From Puccinia triticina (lineage: Eukaryota > Basidiomycota > Pucciniomycetes > Pucciniales > Pucciniaceae), in assembly GCF_026914185.1 (NCBI RefSeq), contig NC_070564.1:4216001-4280000 (forward strand): DNA of 64,000 nucleotides. Direction: 5' to 3'. The notes below the pieces were generated by a model. That model saw only the letters and a program-made list of their open reading frames with translations. It was not told where the DNA came from and did not search any database. The first letter of the stretch is position 1. Every line of letters begins with the position of its first letter. Of the stretch, positions 1 through 11,349 are shown in pieces. A program made the translations under genes and the position numbers.

Positions 1-1199
1 GTACGCTCAAGGTGAGTTTTATATCTCGGAAGCTCCATCTCATGACATTGAAGATGACACGTTCATCAGCTCTGCCGTCTTACTTTTTTGTTTCTCTAGA
101 TCTTAATAGTCCAAAATTCGATCCTTCAGCTCGTTTCGATCGCTAGTTTGGTCGGACTGGAATCTTACTCGGATAGCCACCGTTCTTCCTCTTGGTCTAC
201 TCTGGATGTTTTGTTCAGTGTGAGTTGGTATCCACTCTGGGGATCAATATTTCAGTCAGTATAATTACAAAACTAAAAAGACTATCAAAGTCAAATGTTG
301 TGTTGTCGAACAACGTTTCATGTTGATCACTGACTGGCACCTTTGTTTTTATTTCTCTGCACAGACATTCTGGTTATTTCCGATCGGAGTAATTTCGATC
401 GCATTGAACAGCTCGATAACTGAAAACTGTCTTCATCTGAATGGATCCCTGCAAGCGCCGATTTCGCTTGGAAAATTTTCAATCTCCTCCTCGGTCGAAA
501 TCATCAGATATTTGAACGCCAAACTTCGATCGGATTATCATCGGATCTTGATCTTACTCAATTATTTCTTGTTCGCCGAAGGCTTACTGCTCATCCCCTT
601 CGTCGGCTTTCTGCTCAGCTTCGCATTTTGCTCGGTCGGCAACTCTTTCTATTGTTTTGATCCGTACTGGCTTAAAGATGGCTTAAATTTGGAAGAAAGA
701 TTAGACTTGTAAGTTCTTCTTTTCCAAGGTCTTTGTTTTAAAGGCAAAACCCAAAACAGCAAACAATTCATACGAAGAGCTCAATAAAAAACCGTTTGGG
801 ACCACTTATTACTTTATCAGATTAGAAAAACAGTGGGATTATCATTTAGGATTTGGACTGATCATGACGATTCTCACCTCGATTTGGCCACACCATAACA
901 TGCTTAATCTCTCGATATTCACCCTCCTATTTCCATTCTTACTAATCCTATCGACCGGCAAAAAAACCTACCACAGACTGTCATCAGAGAAGAAAGAAGA
1001 CGAACAAGAGAGCAAGTCAAGCGTTCACCCATCATATCATTCTTCCAATCCAATCCAACTGCCAATATTTTGTATCTGCCGAAAGCTTCATTTGCTTTTC
1101 TTTAATCATCTGGTAGCCAGTCATCCTCACAACCTTCACCTTAATCACTCTACTGTTTACGGACATGTGCATATTGAAGATGGGGGAGATCATCTATGA
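1..1199 (+). CDS. EI24-family multi-pass membrane protein (3' part, 5' end outside window)
   Basis: Four exon pieces join in frame: ..1-11, 100-219, 365-708 and 821-1199 (stop TGA 1197-1199). All introns are GT-AG (12-99, 220-364, 709-820). The joined protein has hydrophobic segments around LLNYFLFAEGLLLIPF and IFTLLFPFLLIL. It carries a block in the order SFYCFDPYWLKDG, EERLDLLEKQW, YHLGFGL that matches the arrangement I know from EI24 (etoposide-induced 2.4), an ER membrane protein linked to autophagy. The C-terminal tail after the last membrane segment is charged, then rich in His and Ser. The start codon and first exons lie to the left of the window. Family call from recalled motif pattern; the exon structure is seen directly. 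Confidence 0.8.
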
Positions 1200-1298
1200 G
1201 ATTAAAAACTTTTGGTTGCTGTTATCACTCCTTTTAATCATTGTCTCAATCCCTTCCTATCAACGGTGAAACTGATACATGTATTGTATCTGTATTGG

Positions 1299-1328
1299 CA
1301 ATACACAGTTTTGCAAAACTGTGTATTG
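1299..1328. repeat. 30-bp perfect palindrome
   Basis: Two 15-base arms (CAATACACAGTTTTG and its reverse complement) meet with no spacer, 100 bp after the EI24 stop codon. A sequence resembling a DNA-transposon end (GGCCCTGTTTGGCACC, about 1341) follows closely. It could be a transcript 3'-end hairpin or a transposon remnant. Confidence 0.75.
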
Positions 1329-2284
1329 TATTGGAAGCTAAGGCCCTGTTTGGCACCAATATAAATATAGGTGATATAATCACTGGTTAATTCAATAAAA
1401 CATACAAAATTCAACATAAAGCCTTCAAATTTTTTTTTGCAGGCAACCTACAGTGCTGGTCTCTTCAACTGTGAACTCAGAAGCAACTTGGGGCCTGTAC
1501 AATAGCTGCTCAGAAAAATGTTTTTTGGTCATGAATCAGCTTTTTGTCCAGAAAACAGTTTCCCCCAAAAAACGTGTACCACAGCACCTGTTTTTGGGGG
1601 AAACCAAAAATCATTTTTTGTTCAAAACAACCAATTTCCAGAAACAGGTCTGACCCTGTTTTCTTGATTGATTTCCGTACTCACTGCTTGTGTCCACCCA
1701 TTCAAACAAGATACGCAATGGACCATCTCATCAATCCAGCTTTCCTTATGGCCAACACAACTGCTCCCAACTCCACCACACAACACTCTGTCATACCTGC
1801 TCCAACAAGATCACCTTTGCCTCCCCCAGGATCTCAATCACCCGCAATGATACCACCATCAAAAAAGAAACCTGCAACAAAGAAAGACCCAAAAAAACCA
1901 AAGGATACCAATACCAAATCAAAAACAAACCATACCTGGACAAATGACCAACATTCCTCCCTCCTCAAGCTCAGTGCAACAGAATTTGCTGCTGGAAATC
2001 AAGCTGATAGCGGTGGTTTAAAGAAGGAAGCATTGCCAATTGTGGTCCAGAAACGCAACCTCAAGCAGTGATCAAGAATCAAAAAAATTCTCTCCAAAGG
2101 CTTTTCATTGACTTCAAGTTCCTCCGTGACCAAAGTGGCTTTGGATGGAACAACAAGCTCAAAAAAGTCACTTCTGATGAAAAGGTTTGGGAAGAGCTTC
2201 TTGCAAGTCACCCTTGACAAGGATTTTCTAAACTGAAGGATAAGCCTTTTCCATTATACAATCTCGCTCTGAGTGTCTTAGATG

Positions 2285-4006
2285 CAGTGCATAGCACGGT
2301 GGTATTTGACGTGTTTTTTGGGACAATCAAATACTGATTTGTTGAATATTTGAATATTCGGAGATATTTGAAAGAAAACTTCCAGAAATCACCAAAAACA
2401 TCAAAAAAGACATTTGAGGTGTTTTGGTTTGTTTCTGTAGATCAATGATTCTTATTTTCTGTAGTTCACTTTACTGCTACACTCCTCCAGCAGTCTCACA
2501 TTGGTCTTTCTGTTGACACTCTCCTAGTTCAATCAAACTGGAGAATGTCTTGCAACCCATTCTCTTAGCTTGAGAACGGGTTTTAACCAGTTCATTACTA
2601 GTTCTCCGGCTGTTTCTTTTTGGCTGGAGTTCTACCATTCGCCCCTCAACTCGGTCTTCATTGATTAGGTCCCGCGACTTAATGAGATAACTATGCCGCA
2701 GTCCTCTGATTGGGTCCCGCAACTCAATGAGCGGCGCTCTGCGCCTCTACTACTAAAAAGAAATGTAGTTTTTATCTTATCTTTAGCAGCCCTTTGTGCC
2801 GCTACTTCATATACTACCATTTGCCCCTCAACTTGGTCTTCATTGATTAGGTCCCGCGACTCAATGAGATAACTACGCCGCAGTCCTCTGATTGGGTCTC
2901 ATGACTCAATGAGTGGCGCTCTGCGCCTCTACTACTAAAAGGAACTGTAGTTTTTATCTTATCTTTAGCAGCCCTTTGTGCCGCTACTTCATATAATAGA
3001 ATAGTTAGCCGGGCTCTAACTTATTATAGTAGCCCAGCTGACACATATTAAGACCTATTTTATTTCAATTTAGCGTGTATACTATGTATTGCGTGTATTC
3101 TATGTAATCTTCTGAGAGAAAAAGGTGAAAAAAAACATGATTTAGATCTCTTGAGCTGGACTTCCTGTGATGATGATGGAATGGATTGCAGAGCGGTATT
3201 TGGCGTAGGATCTTTGTCATTTGCTATGATTCTGCTGGTGTGATTTGTAAACAAAGCAAGATAGTTTTTTTCAGTCACTCTCATTGATTGGCAGATATTA
3301 TAAGTAATTCTATATTACCTTCCAAAGCTCCTAGTGGGCAGGAACCAATGTTGGTCACAGGTTGCGGTGCTGGTCGCGGTGCTCTGTGAAGTGCTGTGGC
3401 GGTGGTACCGTATGATGCCCAGGATATAGGTTATCTGCAGCCCCAATTCTGGGTTGTGTACTATACTGTAAGGACTCCAGTTGGGAGTCCTTCACTGTTC
3501 ATCGAGTGGGGCACGGGGAGGGAACCTTGAGGCGAAGTTCTAGTTCACGGGGGGGGCTGTAATTGCAAAGAATCAAGGAGCTAGCCGGGAGAGATATGGT
3601 CGCGGTGATCTCTCAGTAAATACATGAACAACTGGGGAAAGAAAGAAACAAGTAGAAAGGAAGGGAAAAGGAAGAAGACGGCTTACCTAGCCGGGAGAGA
3701 TATGGTCGCGGTGATCTCTGCCGGCTAGGAGGGGGAAGTGAGAGCTACAAGATATATGTGGCCGGATGGGGTTTCTGTGATTCCTCTTGTGAAACCTCGC
3801 GGCGCGCGGGGGCTTCACATATACCCCGGGGCCCATAGACGGCTCATTGGAGCTCCTCCGGGGCCCAAATGGCCCCGGGTGGCAATTTGAGGAAATATTT
3901 GATTTTGTTTGAATATTCCAGCAAAAATATGCCCTGGCATTATTCAAATCAAATCAAATACAAATACAAATACTTGATTTGATTTGATTTGAAGTGCTAT
4001 GCACTG
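2285..4006. mobile_element. Non-autonomous hAT-type element, 1.72 kb
   Basis: Terminal inverted repeats CAGTGCATAGCAC (2285-2297) and GTGCTATGCACTG (3994-4006) are flanked by an 8-bp direct duplication CTTAGATG (2277-2284 and 4007-4014), the length typical of hAT. No transposase is seen inside. The body holds a tandem duplication (2641-2996), a short repeated GAGAGATATGGTCGCGGTG segment near 3590 and 3698, and AAATC/AAATAC-rich subterminal DNA. Confidence 0.88.
2641..2996. repeat. Tandem duplication, two ~182-bp units
   Basis: Units begin with GCCCCTCAACTYGGTCTTC at 2641 and 2823 and end with GCCGCTACTTCATATA. They differ by scattered transitions. The duplication lies within the hAT-type element at 2285-4006. 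Confidence 0.85.
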
Positions 4007-4586
4007 CTTAGATGGGACCACTGCCACTGGAGAAAAGGTGGGAAATCAGCTCCCTCCATCAACAAGCAACACGCCGGTCAAACTTGCACTGGCAGCCAAA
4101 AGAAAAATTGTGGAAATCATGGCCAAAGACAATGACACCAATGATTCTGACTTCGAAGTGAACCCCTTGTCTTCTCTCAAAACCTCCGCCTCAACTGCTA
4201 AACCCAAACATGTACGCGAATCAAAAAACATGCTCATCAAGTCCGAAATGGATGGCATTAACGGTGCAATCCAGACAGTATCTAAAAACTCCAAAGGTTT
4301 GATGGGAGCATTCACAAAAATTTCCTCAGAGATATTGAATAACCCTTGAACTGAACATCAATCAACCTTGTCCTTGGGACCAGTCCAATTGATGAAAGCA
4401 ACTGCTCTACAACTTTGCGCCAAAAGTTTCTTTGGGATTGTTCCGGTTGACTCCTATGTCAAGTATATATTGGTACTTGAAAACAAAGACAACACCTCAA
4501 TATTTATAGCCCTTGATCATACTTCAGACAACAAATTCTGCCAAGCATGGCTTGATGAGAAGGTATTGATGGCAAATAAAAAGTGA

Positions 4587-5087
4587 TGATGCAACCCAAG
4601 TGAGTCCAACAGCTAAATGTCATATCAATCCTTGTTGTGACTGACTGTGATTTCTAGTTTTTCTATTCCATGTCTCTTCAACTCATTATCACTCTTCTCA
4701 CCAGATCACCCTTGCTTCCCTCTTTGTCTTTTTCTTGCTTGCCTCACTGTCAGAACTGTCCCAATTTTAGAAGGCTTGCTTGAATCTCTGTCGTTGGAAA
4801 TCTGTCATTTTACTCCTCAAAGTGGTCTTGCTTGAATCTGCTGGTTTTGCTCTCTTGTTTGACTTGGTCTCTATCTGTTTATAATCAATATACAAGACTT
4901 TTGGTTTTTCTCTCTCGCTTCCTCTTGCTTGTGAACGCCGGAGTTGATGCAAGCCAAGACTCAATGAAATATTGGTATCAAAAAGGCAAATTGATGAAGA
5001 ATGGAGGGTGCATAAATACTGAGGGGCCAAGAATTGTGTGTGGACACCGGATTGTGACACATCCAAAACTACCAGATGGCAAAGAAT
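4587..5087. other. Unassigned stretch left of the hAT transposon
   Basis: No convincing gene. The sequence is T/C-rich at 4640-4920. The short open stretch 4960-5087 (QKGKLMKNGGC...) is cut by the hAT insertion at 5088 and was not recognised. Confidence 0.5.
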
Positions 5088-5363
5088 TAAAGATGAACAT
5101 TTGGTACCTGTTGGGGGGTACCCGCACCGCTTTGCAGGTACCCCTCACACCCCCCGCGCACCTGCCCAGCGGTGCCAGGTGCGGTGTGAGGTACAAGCTT
5201 TTGGGAGGGAAGCAGTGTGGTACCCAGGTACCTCCCAGAGATACCGCCCCCGCAGCTGGGTAGCCTGTGACATATGACATATCATCAAAGCAGTACCAGA
5301 TGTTATATATACATATACCCTTGCCCCACCTTTCCGACCTAACTCAACCAAACATCCACCGCC

Positions 5364-8300
5364 ATGGCTCCCACCCGCAAACAACACAAAATGCAATCAT
5401 CTCAAGCGTCCTCAATCCAAGGTGATCCGGAAGATGACATAACTCAAACTCAAGAAACTAGCAAAGAAGGCAATATCAATCCTCCTAGCACCGCCAAGCC
5501 ACTTTCCGGAGGTGGTCAAATGACCAACAAGGAAGAGTTGAGTGAGTACTACATGTTCCTCATTTCGTTTTCTGAGAGCCAGTCCGACTGACTGATTATT
5601 ATCCACATATGTATAGAGTGAGCTCAGAAAGTCGCTGCAAACTCCTATAGTTCAAGCTACTCTTTGTATGGTGTGCCTCAGCTTTCCAATCAATTGGACA
5701 AGCATGGCAGGCGCATGATTGCCTATCCTTGCAAACTGTAAGTTTTTTTGTTTAACTTAAACGGCCTGTTTTGATTTTGAATATTTCTTGGATCTAGATG
5801 CAGCACCAAAATTAGTCGTCCGACCTCGGACTCATCTTGTAGCAATCTCAACAAGCATACATTACTCTGCATCCAGAAACACCGGCAATCAGAATCCAAT
5901 CATTCACTGGGTAGTCTAGGAATTACTGGAACTGGCGACCTGCAAGCACAGGAGGTATGTAAAAAGGTCCGATATCAGGATCCGCTGTAGCTGAAAATTG
6001 GATTTTAGGTTCCCCAACTGTGCGCAATATGGTGTGCTGAAGCTGCAAGGCCTTCTTGGCGCTTATCAATGCAAGCTACAAGGCAATCCTCCACCCCACA
6101 GTCCTCAAGAACTTACCAAGACCGCAGGACGTTTCAAAGCATATTCACATGCTTTATTCAGCAATACAAGACAACTACCAAGGTGTCTTAAGAGTTGGTC
6201 ACTCAGTATCAGTATTCTTTCAATTTTTCATAGCTTTCTAATCTTTACCATTCTATCTGTAGGAACACAAAGGCGCTTTATATCTAGGAGTTGACGCTTG
6301 GCAGTCACCAAACGGATTCAACATCTTGGGAGTAGTCGTCTACCAATTAGCAGACGTTGGAACTGATGATATAAGTCTAGAGGCCATGCCTCTTGACTTT
6401 GTTTGGCTTTCTCAGAGCCACACCGGCGAGTACTTGGCCAAGACAGTTGCTTTAGTTGCAGATAAGTTTGGAATTCAGGATTGGGTGAGCCAACTTTTAT
6501 TCTTATTATACATACCTTTCTTTCGGTCCATTTTCAATGCTGACCTAACCCTTCCATGTTTAGATATGCGGTATTGTGAGCAACAATGCAAAAAACAACA
6601 AGGTGATGGTGAAGGAGCTCAAGAAGCTCAAGTGGGAAAGGTTTCAGGGTGAGCCAAACTGGATCCAATGTTTTGGGCACATACTCAATTTAATAGTCCA
6701 GGCAATCCTCTGGCCATTTGGTACTCAAAATAAAAAGAAAACTGCTAATGGACGATCTATTTCTGCTGATGTCGACTTGGACAATTAACAGTTTGAAGAT
6801 GGAGATGCTGAGGAGCAAATCCAAGGGTAATCCCAACGGTGGGCCGTTACAGTTAACCTTAACTGTAAAGTATTGTAAAGTATCGAAAAATAAGTTACAA
6901 TAAAGAAAATTAAGATTATCAAGTGTATAAAATAAGTTAACTATAACACCCACGGGTGCAAAAATATGCAAAAATACCCTAAATAACAGCAAATATTGGC
7001 CATTTTTCATAGATACAGCCAAAAACGTATCATAATTTATTGTAAAGTATTGAAAATTTGGTATTTTTTTGATAAAATTAACACCTTTTTCTTAAAAATA
7101 ACGGTCGATGCGTTACACGTTTCGGCCTAAATATCGCAACGTAACGCATTGGCCCACCGTTGGTAATCCCAATTTCAATTGCGATTTAAATTCCTCCTCC
7201 TGCTGTTTTGATTGGTGACCTGTTTTTTGCATGCTTTCTACTCTAGCTTTTCCCACACCAACAGAAATGATTCCACCTCCTTAATGGATGGAGATAGCAA
7301 TGGACATAGCATTTCTGGACAAGATGATGATGAGAATGATTCTCTGACCAAGGCCAATATTGAACAAGCTAGCAAAGAAGATGAAGGAGATGATTATACA
7401 ACTGATTCTTGAAAACTAACATTGGCTAAGGTAAAACAAACCACCTCCATTCCTAAATATTTGGCTTTCAAATAACACAATATCTTCTGCAGTTTTGTAG
7501 AATTGTGAAGAAATTGAGGTTCTCTCCAAATTCAAAAGCCGAGTTTGTGGAGATTTGCCAAGAGAAAGAGTGTAATACTCCGCATACTGTGGAAAGAGAT
7601 GTTTGTACCCGATGGAACTCCACATTCTATCAAATGAAAAGCATTGTTTGATGTGAAGCTGCTGTGTAGGTCTTCCTCCCGCGACTTGAGTATGATTAGA
7701 TTGACTGACTGACTTGATCTTATGATTATTTAAATTCTTGAGTGGCAGCGTCATAAACAACATGGTCTCAAGCGCAAGCATCACTTGGATCATTCCAATA
7801 TTAAATTGGCACATGATTTGGTCAACATCCTTGCGATTTTCCACGAATTAACCCTTCAAGTCTTCATTGCTGGATCTGCTTGCTTAGCTAACATAGTTAT
7901 CTACATCAACCAAATTACCGAACACCTATCAACGATTATCAGTGATCAAAAATACCCTTCAGCGCTGAGAAATTCCTGCCAACATGGATTAAAAATTACA
8001 AACAAGTACTACAGCTTGACCAACACATCCCCTCTATACAGAATTGCCATTTTTAAATATTGTTTCCTCTTTATTTTTCCTGGTCCTTTACTTTCTAACA
8101 GATAATAGTATACTTCAGTGATGCACCCTTCATTCAAGGACAAGTACTTCAAGATGGCGAAATGGGAACCCAAATGGATCACCAAAGCCGTAGGTCTAGC
8201 GCGGGAAATGTGGGTTTATTTTTACAAGCCCAAAAATCTGACTCATCCCTTGACCGTCCAAGCTTTGACTTCCAAGGCAGGTCACACACTTAGATCTAAA

Positions 8301-8856
8301 TGAAAAACAAACTCTCAATTTAATTTATTCTGTATCTCTTGATTGCAGCCCAGGACCAGTATGCTTGCTGGCCTGGGTAATGCTGCTGCTGCGCAAAGTG
8401 GAAACACTTTGAACGATGCATTTGATGACTGGGTAGCAGGAGGACTTGTTGTTGATGGAAACAAACCGGTCAACCCACTCAAATGGTGGCTTCACCAGAA
8501 GAGGTTGGGGAACATGGATGGTGACCGCGTCAATATGGCCCTGGATGTATTAAGCTGTCCAGGTGGGTTGAATATGATTTTTTTTACTGCATCTGACTTC
8601 TGGATTCTCTTTAATTTTTGTAGCAACATCCGTTGACGTTGAAAGAGCATTTAGCTTTGGTTGGGATTACATTTCTTTGAAGCGGCATAGACTTGGAGCC
8701 CACTCAATAAGTAGAGGAATGACTGTTGCATTCTACTCAAAGAATAATATGATCAAAGAAGGGACCCTGGCCTTGTGGAAAGAAAAAGTGATTGATTCCA
8801 GTAAGACTTCAAAGAAGTCAAAAAAAAGACTGATTATTGTTGTGGATGAAGATTGA
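5364..8856 (+). pseudogene. hAT (Ac-like) transposase, intron-containing, decayed
   Basis: The start is ATG 5364 in a good context (ACCGCCATGG), with a TATA-like run near 5307. After a leader, a BED-type zinc finger is visible (YPCKLCSTK to NKHTLLC, about 5730-5870). The core has GVDAWQSPNGF with the first catalytic Asp (about 6290), CFGHILNL (about 6675), TRWNSTFYQM (about 7610) and a C-terminal dimerisation block with VDVERAFSFGWDY, the catalytic Glu (about 8630). The frame ends at TGA 8854-8856. Introns are needed between most blocks. In-frame stops at 7410-7412 and 7649-7651 and the MITE at 6835 show that it is not functional. The second stop sits where the family normally has Arg. Confidence 0.85.
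6835..7161. mobile_element. MITE with 9-bp target duplication (Mutator-like)
   Basis: Inverted ends AACGGTGGGCC and GGCCCACCGTT are flanked by the 9-bp duplication GGTAATCCC (6826-6834 and 7162-7170). The body is AT-rich with repeated GTAAAGTATTG motifs and no coding capacity. It sits inside the hAT transposase coding region. A 9-bp duplication is the Mutator/MULE hallmark. Confidence 0.85.
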
Positions 8857-9179
8857 GCCCTGCTGGTTTGATTAGTCATTATTAACCTATAATTAGCTGA
8901 TAGGTTCCTTTGATTGTTGATAGAGGAGATAAATAGGTAATGCCTCATGTCTGAAAATTAAAGCCAATGTGAGATTCATTTTAACATGGAAAAATGCAAA
9001 AAATAACACAGGAGGTACCTGGGGTACCTGCCAGAGGTACCACCGGTACCCCCCAAGCGGTGCTGGTTTTGTAGAAATAACAAGCAGGTACCTGAGTCTC
9101 AAATTTTCATCTCTACAAAGAATCAAGTGTGTTGATGTTGGGTAAGATCCATCAAAAACCACATAAGTAAAACAAGGTG

Positions 9180-9560
9180 CTTGATAACGGCAACACAGGC
9201 AAAGCAGGGATTGATGTCAAGGATATAAATGATAATTCAAGATGAAGTTGGGTTAGGACCACAAATCTGAGGGGCTTGGCAGTAAAAAAAAATTGTAGTG
9301 CCAAATGTTGGCAGAGGGAGCAAAGCTGCAGATTGACTTTGAGGATAACAATGATAATCCAAGAAGAAGTGGTGCTAGGACCATGATCTGTGCAGCTTGG
9401 TGATATGTATAATAAACCAAGATTGGCAGCAGAGGCAAAGCAGGGATTAGTGTCAAGGAAAATGAAGTCAAGTCAAGATTCCAAGATAAAGTTGGGTTAG
9501 GGCCACAAATTTGTGAGCTTGGCAACAAGATAAATCCAAAGAAAACCAAAAGTCTTGAGA
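9180..9560. repeat. Imperfect tandem repeat, three ~145-bp units
   Basis: The units share GGCAAAGCAGGGATTRRTG, then AAGTTGGGTTAGGRCCACA and GCTTGGCA, starting near 9190, 9310 and 9425. They are diverged and non-coding. Sequence to 10119 looks like old repeat DNA, with a dyad TGACACATGAAATCATGTGTCA near 9942. Confidence 0.6.
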
Positions 9561-10119
9561 GCCAGATAGACACTTGAAAAGAAATAGATACCCAGGGGAG
9601 TTGGCAAACCCATAAAAGTTGACACTGGAGTTTTGAAAGCCGGTAGAGAGGCTTGATCAATTTTAACAGATGCCACAAGATGGTGGCGAGTCAAGTAGAG
9701 AAAAAGAAGATAAGAGGCTGGAGGCTTGCAGATGGGGAGATTAACTAGCAAGATAGTGCTACTGCTGGTGACAGTGTGGTCTCATAACCTGAAGAGAAGA
9801 GATATCAGGATATGGCAAGATGAGATAAGAAACTCCCCCAAGGGGAAATGTATTTTGTAGGCATCACTATTTATGAGCCAAAAGTATGTATGTACCTAAT
9901 TGGGTTGGTGAGAAGCCAAACCCCATAAAAGTGTGTGAATTAAATGACACATGAAATCATGTGTCATAACAGGGATGTTGCACCTGCAAGGCGTTTTGTT
10001 ACCTTGTACGTGTGTCGGAAATCTTGTAGTCCTTTGGTGCATCCATCACAATTAGCTCTAGGCTTGTCTTATCTTCTGTTGGTACCTCATAGTGCGCAAT
10101 GTCAAATCAAACTGCACTT

Positions 10120-10143
10120 AAAAAAAAAAAAAAAAAAAAAAAA
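10120..10143 (+). repeat. 24-nt A tract
   Basis: An uninterrupted A run of 24 bases separates repeat-like DNA on the left from gene-like sequence on the right. It could be the 3' tail of a retroposed copy inserted upstream of the next gene, or a homopolymer expansion. Confidence 0.6.
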
Positions 10144-10332
10144 GGTGTTTTGTCCCGTCCTCCTTTGCTCCTTCGGAGACCCGACCGTTTCATGCCCTGC
10201 CCCCCGCCTGGCGAGGAACTTGGGCTGATATGTACGTTCGGGATCGACGGGTCCCCGGGGTCGTCTCATTTCAAGTTTGCCATTGGGAGTGACCAGGGCA
10301 AGTCTCGGACAGCCACCCTCTTAATTCACTCG

Positions 10333-11057
10333 ATGGAAATCGATGCCAGCCAGCAGTCTATCTCGCAAGATCCTTCGCCAGTCATCCAGCTGCTAAATCA
10401 AGGTGACCAGCTCACCCAGCGATTCCAAAAGTCAGAATAAAAACAGTTTGAATATCTCTAAGCTCTTCCAGATCCCACCTTCAATGATGATGAAGAGTCG
10501 CTGATTATCATAATGCTTTTCTTTAACAAAAAAAAATCCGGGGGGTTCGGACCAGGCAATTCAATGACTCGATCACACATGTCCAAACCCTCAGCTCTTC
10601 ACTTAAGCAACATAACAACCTGAGTAACCTTGTAACACGCTCGGCCGCTTCTGATATCAGCTCACAATATCCCTCCGTCCGTCAACGTACGTTGGCAACG
10701 CTGGAGAAAACGATCGAAGAAGCGTCTAGCGGGATAAGGAACTCTCTGGAATTGATGGAAGCCACGGTCGATTCGATCTCCGAGCTGCTATACAAGGTGG
10801 ACGTCTACCTGGCCGAGCCTGCCTCGCTTGGCTCGATCGGCTTTGATCCTGTCCACGCGCTAAAACACCTTGGGAATCTCTTTTCGGCCTATCAAGCCGA
10901 ACTGCTCGCTAAACGAGAACTCTTCTTCTCCTACAACTGCGAAGAAATCTCGCTCGATGATTTCGCCCGGCAATGGCAAGTTTGCCATCAGATCAAATCA
11001 CTAACTCAAGAAACGATGGATGACCTGGCTGACGTCATGGGTTCCTGGTCTACTTAA
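10333..11057 (+). CDS. Small helical protein, function unknown
   Basis: Exon 1 opens at ATG 10333 (MEIDASQQSISQDPSP). The second block is open from about 10552 to the stop at 11057 and ends DLADVMGSWST. Codon use in the second block is GC-rich and gene-like. The protein is predicted to be mostly alpha-helical with heptad-like hydrophobic spacing (TLEKTIEEASSGIRNSLELM), which suggests a coiled-coil subunit of a complex. The two blocks are in different frames. A splice near 10430-10550 would join QRFQK to QFNDSITHV, but the donor there (GTCAGA) is weak, so the exact intron is unresolved. I do not recognise the family. Confidence 0.55.
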
Positions 11058-11349
11058 ACAAACCGAATTCATACACTCTAAACTTCTACTTTTTGTCTTC
11101 CTCTTTCCCATCTTATTGGGACAAGCATGTAGTACTAAAAAATCCAACTCGGCAGGCTTTTTACCGTGTAAAAATGTGTGGCACAAGGGCATTAATTTGC
11201 GCATAAATACATAAACCTGGAGTTGCTTCCAGCATGAATTGTATCCAATCCGTTGAGGTCAACTGACTCAACGAGAAAATTCAGGTGAGATGAGAGGTAA
11301 TGGGCACTGCAAAAAGAATTCGGTCAACTGCTCCCACTTGACATTCAGG

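Larger units (their letters stand above)
1718..4586 (+). pseudogene. Myb/SANT-like DNA-binding domain gene, interrupted by a hAT-type insertion
   Basis: The left half starts at ATG 1718. It has a Pro/Ser/Lys-rich leader, then a Myb/SANT-like block (HTWTNDQHSSLLKL near 1945, LRDQSGFGW near 2120, KDKPFPLYNLAL near 2240). The right half resumes after the insertion with LDGTTATGEKV (about 4008) and continues with an acidic and Ser-rich linker. It ends in a helical tail near 4586 (FIALDHTSDNKFCQAWL). Removing 2285-4006 plus one copy of the 8-bp duplication restores a continuous reading frame across the junction. A TGA lies in frame near 2214, and a further stop and frame change occur at 4347-4368, so the gene was decaying independently. 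Such Myb/SANT proteins in fungi are often themselves transposon accessory proteins. Confidence 0.7.
5088..9115 (+). mobile_element. hAT superfamily DNA transposon, complete ends, decayed transposase
   Basis: The left end starts TAAAGATGAACATTTG and the right end closes CAAATTTTCATCTCTA, giving an imperfect inverted repeat (TARAGATGAAMATTTG). An 8-bp duplication CAAAGAAT flanks it (5080-5087 and 9116-9123). Both subterminal zones (5100-5265 and 9010-9100) are packed with GGTACC palindromes, which may be transposase-binding sub-repeats. A degenerate hAT transposase gene occupies 5364-8856, and a 327-bp MITE is nested at 6835-7161. Total length is 4,028 bp. Confidence 0.9.

Noticed and set aside
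1341..1360. PIF/Harbinger end enclosing the Myb/SANT-like gene
   Set aside because: GGCCCTGTTTGGCACC resembles such termini, but no inverted partner was seen to the right and no DDE nuclease gene is present.
10120..10143. LINE or SINE insertion indicated by the A tract
   Set aside because: No RT, no flanking target duplication and no tRNA-like head were found next to it; kept only as a homopolymer.
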